Below the pieces are notes generated by a model. That model saw only the letters and a list, made by a program, of their open reading frames with translations. It ran no database searches and was not told the origin of the DNA. Positions 54,469 to 64,000 of a DNA stretch of 64,000 nucleotides are shown in pieces. The position numbers and the translations under genes were made by a program. Within the stretch, counting starts at the first letter, position 1. Each line of letters begins with the position of its first letter. This DNA is from Bathymodiolus brooksi (taxonomy: Eukaryota > Mollusca > Bivalvia > Mytilida > Modiolidae), in the NCBI GenBank assembly GCA_963680875.1, contig OY804585.1, positions 43,321,414 to 43,385,413 of the forward strand. The letters run 5' to 3'.

Positions 54469-57400
54469 GGCATTTTAGATCAGTTACAATTATCATAATT
54501 TGGTATATTACCACTATAAAATATAATACATAGGCATTTTACAGCAGCTAAAATTATCATAATTTGGTATATTACCACTATAAAATATAATACATAGGCA
54601 TTTTACAGCAGCTACAATTATCATAATTTGGTATATTACCACTATAAAATATAATACATAGGCATTTTACAGCAGTTACAATTATCATAATTTGGTATAT
54701 TACCACTATAAAATATAATACATAGGCATTTTACAGCAGTTACAATTATCATAATTTGGTATATTACCACTATAAAATATAATACATAGGCATTTTACAG
54801 CAGCTACAATTATCATAATTTGGTATATTACCACTATAAAATATAATACATAGGCATTTAACAGCAGCTACAATTATCATAATTTGGTATATTACCACTA
54901 TAAAATATAATACATAGGCATTTTACAGCAGTTACAATTATCATAATTTGGTATATTACCACTATAAAATATAATACATAGGCATTTTACCGCAGCTACA
55001 ATTATCATAATTTGGTATATTACCACTATAAATTATAATACATAGGCATTTTGCAGCAGCTACAATTATCATAATTTGGTATATTACCACTATAAAATAT
55101 AATACATAGGCATTTTACAGCAGCTACAATTATCATAATTTGGAATATTACCACAATAAAATATAATACATAGGCTTTTTACAGCAGCTACAATTATCAT
55201 AATTTGGTATATTACCACTATAAAATATAATACATAGGCATTTTACAGCAGCTACAATTATCATTATTTGGTATATTACCACTATCAAATATAATACCAA
55301 GGCATTTTACAGCAGCTACAATTATCATAATTTGGAATATTACCACTATAAAATATAATACATAGGCATTTTACAGCAGTTACAATTATCATAATTTGGT
55401 ATATTACCACTATAAAATATAATACATAGGCATTTTACAGCAGCTACAATTATCATAATTTGGAATATTACCACAATAAAATATAATACATAGGCATTTT
55501 ACAGCAGCTACAATTATCATAATTTGGTATATTACCACCATAAAATATAATACATAGGCATTTTACAGCAGCTACAATTATCATAATTTGGTATATTACC
55601 ACTATAAAATATAATACATAGGCATTTTACAGCAGCTACAATTATCATAATTTGGTATATTACCACTATAAAATATAATACATAGGCTTTTTACAGCAGT
55701 TACAATTATCATAATTAGGTATATTACCACTATAAAATATAATACATAGGCTTTTTACAGCAGCTACAATTATCATAATGTGGTATATTACCACTATAAA
55801 ATATAAAACATAGGCATTTTACAGCAGTTACAATTATCATAATTTGGTATATTACCACTATAAAATATAATACATAGGCTTTTTACAGCAGCTACAATTA
55901 TCATAATTTGGTATATTACCACTATAAAATATAAAACATAGGCATTTTACAGCAGCTACAATTATCATAATTTGGTATATTACCACTATAAAATATAATA
56001 CATAGGCATTTTACAGCAGCTACAATTATCATAATTTGGAATATTACCACTATAAAATATAATACATAGGCATTTTACAGCAGCTACAATTATCATAATT
56101 TGGATATTACCACTATAAAATATAATACATAGGCATTTTACACCAGTTACAATTATCATAATTTGGAATATTACCACTATAAAATATAATATATAGGCAT
56201 TTTTACAGCAGCTACAATTATCATAATTTGGTATATTACCACTATAAAATATAATACATAGGCTTTTTACAGCAGTTACAATTATCATAATTAGGTATAT
56301 TACCACTATAAAATATAATACATAGGCATTTTAGATCAGTTACAATTATCATAATTTGGTATATTACCACTATAAAATATAATACATAGGCATTTTACAG
56401 CAGCTAAAATTATCATAATTTGGTATATTACCACTATAAAATATAATACATAGGCATTTTACAGCAGCTACAATTATCATAATTTGGTATATTACCACTA
56501 TAAAATATAATACATAGGCATTTTACAGCAGTTACAATTATCATAATTTGGTATATTACCACTATAAAATATAATACATAGGCATTTTACAGCAGTTACA
56601 ATTATCATAATTTGGTATATTACCACTATAAAATATAATACATAGGCATTTTACAGCAGCTACAATTATCATAATTTGGTATATTACCACTATAAAATAT
56701 AATACATAGGCATTTAACAGCAGCTACAATTATCATAATTTGGTATATTACCACTATAAAATATAATACATAGGCATTTTACAGCAGTTACAATTATCAT
56801 AATTTGGTATATTACCACTATAAAATATAATACATAGGCATTTTACCGCAGCTACAATTATCATAATTTGGTATATTACCACTATAAATTATAATACATA
56901 GGCATTTTGCAGCAGCTACAATTATCATAATTTGGTATATTACCACTATAAAATATAATACATAGGCTTTTTACAGCAGCTACAATTATCATAATTTGGA
57001 ATATTACCACAATAAAATATAATACATAGGCTTTTTACAGCAGCTACAATTATCATAATTTGGTATATTACCACTATAAAATATAATACATAGGCATTTT
57101 ACAGCAGCTACAATTATCATTATTTGGTATATTACCACTATCAAATATAATACCAAGGCATTTTACAGCAGCTACAATTATCATAATTTGGTATATTACC
57201 ACTATAAAATATAATACATAGGCATTTTACAGCAGTTACAATTATCATAATTTGGTATATTACCACTATAAAATATAATACATAGGCATTTTACAGCAGC
57301 TACAATTATCATAATTTGGAATATTACCACAATAAAATATAATACATAGGCATTTTACAGCAGCTACAATTATCATAATTTGGTATATTACCACCATAAA

Positions 57401-59221
57401 ATATAATACATAGGCATTTTACAGCAGCTACAATTATCATAATTTGGTATATTACCACTATAAAATATAATACATAGGCATTTTACAGCAGCTACAATTA
57501 TCATAATTTGGTATATTACCACTATAAGATATAATACATAGGCATTTTACAGCAGTTACAATTATCATAATTTGGTATATTACCACTATAAAATATAATA
57601 CATAGGCATTTTACAGCAGCTACAATTATCATAATTTGGTATATTACCACTATAAAATATAATACATAGGCATTTTACAGCAGTTAAATTATCATAATTT
57701 GGTATATTACCACTATAAAATATAATACATAGGCTTTTTACAGAAGCTACAATTATCATAATTTGGTATATTACCACTATAAAATATAATACATAGGCAT
57801 TTTACAGCAGCTACAATTATCATAATTTGGTATATTCCCACTATAAAATATAATACATAGGCTTTTTACAGCAGCTACAATTATCATAATTTGGTATATT
57901 ACCACTATAAAATATAATACATAGGCTTTTTACAGCAGCTACAATTATCATAATTTGGTATATTACCACTATAAAATATAATACATAGGCCTTTTACAGC
58001 AGCTACAATTATCATAATTTGGTATATTACCACTATAAAATATAATACATAGGCATTTTACAGCAGTTACAATTATCATAATTTGGTATATTACCACTAT
58101 AAAATATAATACATAGGCATTTTACAGCAGTTCCAATTATCATAATTTGGTATATTACCACTATAAAATATAATACATAGGCATTTTACAGCAGTTACAA
58201 TTATCATAATTTGGTATATTACCACTATAAAATATAATACATAGGCATTTTACAGCAGCTACAATTATCATAATTTGGTATATTACCACTATAAAATATA
58301 ATACATAGGCATTTTACAGCAGCTACAATTATCATAATTTGGTATATTACCACTATAAAATATAATACATAGGCATTTTACAGCAGTTACAATTATCATA
58401 ATTTGGTATATTACCACTATAAAATATAATACATAGGCATTTTACAGCAGCTACAATTATCATAATTTGGAATATTACCACTATAAAATATATTACATAG
58501 GCTTTTTACAGCAGCTACAATTATCATAATGTGGTATATTACCACTATAAAATATAATACATAAGCATTTTACAGCAGCTACAATTATCATAATTTGGTA
58601 TATTACCACTATAAAATATAATACATAGGCTTTTTACAGCAGCTATAATTATCATAATTTGGTATATTACCACTATAAAATATAACACATAGGCATTTTA
58701 CAGCAGATAAAATTATCATAATTTGGTATATTACCACTATAAAATATAATACATAGGCATTTTACAGCAGTTACAATTATCATAATTTGGTATATTACCA
58801 CTATAAAATATAATACATAGGCATTTTACAGCAGCTACAATTATCATAATTTGGTATATTACCACTATAAAATATAATACATAGGCATTTTACAAGCAGT
58901 TACAATTATCATAATTTGGTATATTACCACTATAAAATATAATACATAGGCATTTTACAAGCAGTTACAATTATCATAATTTGGTATATTACCACTATAA
59001 AATATAATACATAGGCTTTTTACAGCAGTTACAATTATCATAATTTGGTATATTACCACTATAAAATATAATACATAGGCTTTTTACAGCAGCTACAATT
59101 ATCATAATTTGGTATATTACCACTATAAAATATAAAACATAGGCATTTTACAGCAGCTACAATTATCATAATTTGGTATATTACCACTATAAAATATAAT
59201 ACATAGGCATTTTACAGCAGC
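54469..59221. repeat. Satellite B blocks sharing the TTTTAGATCAG-led unit
   Basis: The unit led by TTTTAGATCAG, then GCAGCTAAAATT, and later ACCGCAG plus TATAAATTATAA begins at about 54469 and again at about 56315 (offset 1846). It matches 50819 (offset 3648) and, for about 0.6 kb, 61315 (offset 5000). One monomer here (around 56.10 kb) lacks a base (TTTGGATATTACC) and another gains one (GGCATTTTTACAG). This lets three monomers read through in one frame, which explains the 106-codon open frame at 55986-56306. Confidence 0.75.
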
Positions 59222-62200
59222 TACAATTATCATAATTTGGAATATTACCACTATAAAATATAATACATAGGCATTTTACAGCAGCTACAATTATCATAAT
59301 TTGGAATATTACCACTATAAAATATAATACATAGGCATTTTACACCAGTTACAATTATCATAATTTGGAATATTACCACTATAAAATATAATATATAGGC
59401 ATTTTACAGCAGCTACAATTATCATAATTTGGTATATTACCACTATAAAATATAATACATAGGCTTTTTACAGCAGTTACAATTATCATAATTAGGTATA
59501 TTACCACTATAAAATATAATACATAGGCTTTTTACAGCAGCTACAATTATCATAATGTGGTATATTACCACTATAAAATATAAAACATAGGCATTTTACA
59601 GCAGCTACAATTATCATAATTTGGTATATTACCACTATAAAATATAATACATAGGCATTTTACCGCAGCTACAATTATCATAATTTGGAATATTACCACT
59701 ATAAAATATAATACATAGGCATTTTACAGCAGCTACAATTATCATAATTTGGAATATTACCACTATAAAATATAATACATAGGCATTTTACACCAGTTAC
59801 AATTATCATAATTTGGAATATTACCACTTTAAATATAATATATAGGCATTTTGCAGCAGCTACAATTATCATAATTTGGTATATTACCACTATAAAATAT
59901 AAAACATAGGCATTTTACAGCAGCTACAATTATCATAATTTGGTATATTACCACTATAAAATATAATACATAGGCATTTTACAGCAGCTACAATTATCAT
60001 AATTTGGAATATTACCACTATAAAATATAATACATAGGCATTTTACAGCAGCTACAATTATCATAATTTGGAATATTACCACTATAAAATATAATACATA
60101 GGCATTTTACACCAGTTACAATTATCATAATTTGGAATATTACCACTATAAAATATAATATATAGGCATTTTACAGCAGCTACAATTATCATAATTTGGT
60201 ATATTACCACTATAAAATATAATACATAGGCATTTAACAGCAGTTACAATTATCACAATTTGGTATATTACCACTATAAAATATAACACATAGGCATTTT
60301 ACAGCAGTTACAATTATCATAATTTGGTATATTACCACTATAAAATATAATACATAGGCATTTTACAGCAGCTACAATTATCATAATTTGGTATATTACC
60401 ACTATAAAATATAATACATAGGCATTTTACAGCAGCTACAATTATCATAATTTGGTATATTACCACTATAAGATATAATACATAGGCATTTTACAGCAGT
60501 TACAATTATCATAATTTGGTATATTACAACTATAAGATATAATACATAGGCATTTTACAGCAGCTACAATTATCATAATTTGGTATATTACCACTATAAA
60601 ATATAATACATAGGCATTTTACAGCAGTTAAATTATCATAATTTGGTATATTACCACTATAAAATATAATACATAGGCTTTTTACAGAAGCTACAATTAT
60701 CATAATTTGGTATATTACCACTATAAAATATAATACATAGGCATTTTACAGCAGCTACAATTATCATAATTTGGTATATTACCACTATAAAATATAATAC
60801 ATAGGCTTTTTACAGAAGCTACAATTATCATAATTTGGTATATTACCACTATAAAATATAATACATAGGCATTTTACAGCAGTTACAATTATCATAATTT
60901 GGTATATTACCACTATAAAATATAATACATAGGCATTTTACAGCAGTTAAATTATCATAATTTGGTATATTACCACTATAAAATATAATACATAGGCTCT
61001 TTACAGAAGCTACAATTATCATAATTTGGTATATTACCACTATAAAATATAATACATAGGCATTTTACAGCAGCTACAATTATCATAATTTGGTATATTA
61101 CCACTATAAAATATAATACATAGGCTTTTTACAGCAGCTACAATTATCATAATTTGGTATATTACCACTATAAAATATAATACATAGGCATTTTACAGCA
61201 GCTACAATTATCATAATTTGGTATATTACCACTATAAAATATAATACATAGGCATTTTACAGCAGCTACAATTATCATAATTTGATATATTACCACTATA
61301 AAATATAATACATAGGCATTTTAGATCAGTTACAATTATCATAATTTGGTATATTACCACTATAAAATATAATACATAGGCATTTTACAGCAGCTACAAT
61401 TATCATAATTTGGTATATTACCACTATAAAATATAATACATAGGCATTTTACAGCAGCTACAGTTATCATAATTTGGTATATTACCACTATAAAATATAA
61501 TACATAGGCATTTTACAGCAGTTACAATTATCATAATTTGGTATATTACCACTATAAAATATAATACATAGGCATTTTACAGCAGTTACAATTATCATAA
61601 TTTGGTATATTACCACTATAAAATATAATACATAGGCATTTTACAGCAGCTACAATTATCATAATTTGGTATATTACCACTATAAAATATAATACATAGG
61701 CATTTAACAGCAGCTACAATTATCATAATTTGGTATATTACCACTATAAAATATAATACATAGGCATTTTACAGCAGTTACAATTATCATAATTTGGTAT
61801 ATTACCACTATAAAATATAATACATAGGCATTTTACCGCAGCTACAATTATCATAATTTGGTATATTACCACTATAAATTATAATACATAGGCATTTTGC
61901 AGCAGCTACAATTATCATAATTTGGAATATTACCACTATAAAATATAATACATAGGCATTTTACAGCAGCTACAATTATCATAATTTGGAATATTACCAC
62001 TATAAAATATAATACATAGGCATTTTACACCAGTTACAATTATCATAATTTGGAATATTACCACTATAAAATATAATATATAGGCATTTTACAGCAGCTA
62101 CAATTATCATAATTTGGTATATTACCACTATAAAATATAATACATAGGCTTTTTACAGCAGTTACAATTATCATAATTAGGTATATTACCACTATAAAAT

Positions 62201-63870
62201 ATAATACATAGGCTTTTTACAGCAGCTACAATTATCATAATGTGGTATATTACCACTATAAAATATAAAACATAGGCATTTTACAGCAGCTACAATTATC
62301 ATAATTTGGTATATTACCACTATAAAATATAATACATAGGCATTTTACCGCAGCTACAATTATCATAATTTGGAATATTACCACTATAAAATATAATACA
62401 TAGGCATTTTACAGCAGCTACAATTATCATAATTTGGAATATTACCACTATAAAATATAATACATAGGCATTTTACACCAGTTACAATTATCATAATTTG
62501 GAATATTACCACTATAAAATATAATATATAGGCATTTTGCAGCAGCTACAATTATCATAATTTGGTATATTACCACTATAAAATATAAAACATAGGCATT
62601 TTACAGCAGCTACAATTATCATAATTTGGTATATTACCACTATAAAATATAATACATAGGCATTTTACAGCAGCTACAATTATCATAATTTGGAATATTA
62701 CCACTATAAAATATAATACATAGGCATTTTACAGCAGCTACAATTATCATAATTTGGAATATTACCACTATAAAATATAATACATAGGCATTTTACACCA
62801 GTTACAATTATCATAATTTGGAATATTACCACTATAAAATATAATATATAGGCATTTTACAGCAGCTACAATTATCATAATTTGGTATATTACCACTATA
62901 AAATATAATACATAGGCATTTAACAGCAGTTACAATTATCACAATTTGGTATATTACCACTATAAAATATAACACATAGGCATTTTACAGCAGTTACAAT
63001 TATCATAATTTGGTATATTACCACTATAAAATATAATACATAGGCATTTTACAGCAGCTACAATTATCATAATTTGGTATATTACCACTATAAAATATAA
63101 TACATAGGCATTTTACAGCAGCTACAATTATCATAATTTGGTATATTACCACTATAAGATATAATACATAGGCATTTTACAGCAGTTACAATTATCATAA
63201 TTTGGTATATTACAACTATAAGATATAATACATAGGCATTTTACAGCAGCTACAATTATCATAATTTGGTATATTACCACTATAAAATATAATACATAGG
63301 CATTTTACAGCAGTTAAATTATCATAATTTGGTATATTACCACTATAAAATATAATACATAGGCTTTTTACAGAAGCTACAATTATCATAATTTGGTATA
63401 TTACCACTATAAAATATAATACATAGGCATTTTACAGCAGCTACAATTATCATAATTTGGTATATTACCACTATAAAATATAATACATAGGCTTTCTACA
63501 GAAGCTACAATTATCATAATTTGGTATATTACCACTATAAAATATAATACATAGGCATTTTACAGCAGTTACAATTATCATAATTTGGTATATTACCACT
63601 ATAAAATATAATACATAGGCATTTTACAGCAGTTAAATTATCATAATTTGGTATATTACCACTATAAAATATAATACATAGGCTCTTTACAGAAGCTACA
63701 ATTATCATAATTTGGTATATTACCACTATAAAATATAATACATAGGCATTTTACAGCAGCTACAATTATCATAATTTGGTATATTACCACTATAAAATAT
63801 AATACATAGGCTTTTTACAGCAGCTACAATTATCATAATTTGGTATATTACCACTATAAAATATAATACA
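59222..63870. repeat. About 2686-bp (42-mer) tandem duplication in satellite B
   Basis: Bases 59222-61184 reappear at 61907-63870 with an offset of 2685-2686 bp. The one-base drift comes from CCACTTTAAATATAA near 59826 replacing the usual CCACTATAAAATATAA. Marks in both copies are ATTAGGTAT then ATGTGGTAT, TTTTACCGCAG with GGAATATT, ATCACAATTTGG, TATTACAACTATAAGAT, and paired 63-bp monomers followed by GCTCTTTACAGAAG. Between the copies (61185-61906) lies a piece of the TTTTAGATCAG-led unit. Confidence 0.87.
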
Positions 63871-64000
63871 TAGGCTTTTTACAGCAGCTACAATTATCAT
63901 AATTTGGTATATTACCACTATAAAATATAATACATAGGCTTTTTACAGCAGCTACAATTATCATAATTTGGTATATTACCACTATAAAATATAATACATA
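63871..64000. repeat. Satellite B continuing off the right edge
   Basis: Ordinary 64-bp monomers of the GCTTTTTACAGCAGCTAC type. The window ends inside a monomer at ATAATACATA, so the true length of the array is unknown. Confidence 0.9.

Larger units (their letters stand above)
43783..64000. repeat. Satellite B: 64-bp tandem array (about 316 copies)
   Basis: A head-to-tail array with a 64-bp period. A clean copy is 44681-44744. The monomer reads CATTTTACAGCAGCTACAAT, then TATCATAATTTGG, then TATATTACCACTATAAAAT, then ATAATACATAGG. GC is 25%. The array is open at the right edge and all copies share one orientation. Recurrent variants are GCTTTTTACAG for GCATTTTACAG, GCAGTTAC for GCAGCTAC, TTTGGAATATT, ATTAGGTAT, ATGTGGTAT, TTTTAGATCAG, TATAAAACATAGG, TATAATATATAGG, ACCGCAG followed by TATAAATTATAA, and a 63-bp form (GCAGTTAAATTATC). 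No gene or other insertion interrupts it. Confidence 0.98.

Noticed and set aside
44213..63726. Repeated minus-strand open frames of 63 codons (and one of 106) with near-identical translations
   Set aside because: They are three satellite B monomers read through. A 64-bp period shifts frame by one base each copy and closes after 192 bp, and a frame stays open only where the 63-bp monomer or another indel resets it. There are no start context, codon bias or domain features.
1..64000. CRISPR array
   Set aside because: Units are contiguous tandem repeats with no unique spacers, monomer variants are shared among many copies, and the surroundings are eukaryotic.

Overview
The window is eukaryotic satellite DNA from an animal. 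It holds two very long tandem arrays with different period lengths, lying either side of a gene-bearing island of about 1.45 kb. The best guess is a mollusc, perhaps a bivalve. The reasons are an exon of an H-type lectin domain (a family expanded in molluscs but also found in cnidarians and others), a tRNA-headed SINE of a kind common in bivalve genomes, intron/exon structure, and low GC. The taxon is an inference, not something read directly from the sequence.

Layout. (1) Bases 1-42334 are satellite A, about 750 copies of a 56-bp monomer (about 37% GC). Higher-order structure is layered on the 56-bp period: near-identical blocks of 335, 896, 1232, 1400, 1413, 2632, 3024 and about 4325 bp are repeated in tandem, some nested or overlapping. 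The array continues off the left edge. Its last 0.6 kb is built from altered monomers (65 and 40 bp) carrying an inserted perfect palindrome, CAAACGTTTG. (2) Bases 42335-43782 are the island. It holds two decayed relatives of the satellite A monomer 229 bp apart, a minus-strand tRNA-derived SINE head, and on the minus strand the last exon of an H-type lectin gene with a splice acceptor, stop codon and polyadenylation signal. (3) Bases 43783-64000 are satellite B, about 316 copies of a 64-bp monomer (25% GC). It also has kilobase-scale higher-order duplications and runs off the right edge.

The lectin gene is read right to left, so its upstream intron opens directly into satellite B. Either the intron contains more than 20 kb of satellite, or this is a gene fragment stranded between arrays. 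The two satellites share two 8-base motifs in the same order and orientation, plus a TGGT...ACCA dyad, which suggests they may be related. No prokaryotic gene, CRISPR array or complete protein-coding gene is present. The short open frames inside the arrays are by-products of periodicity.
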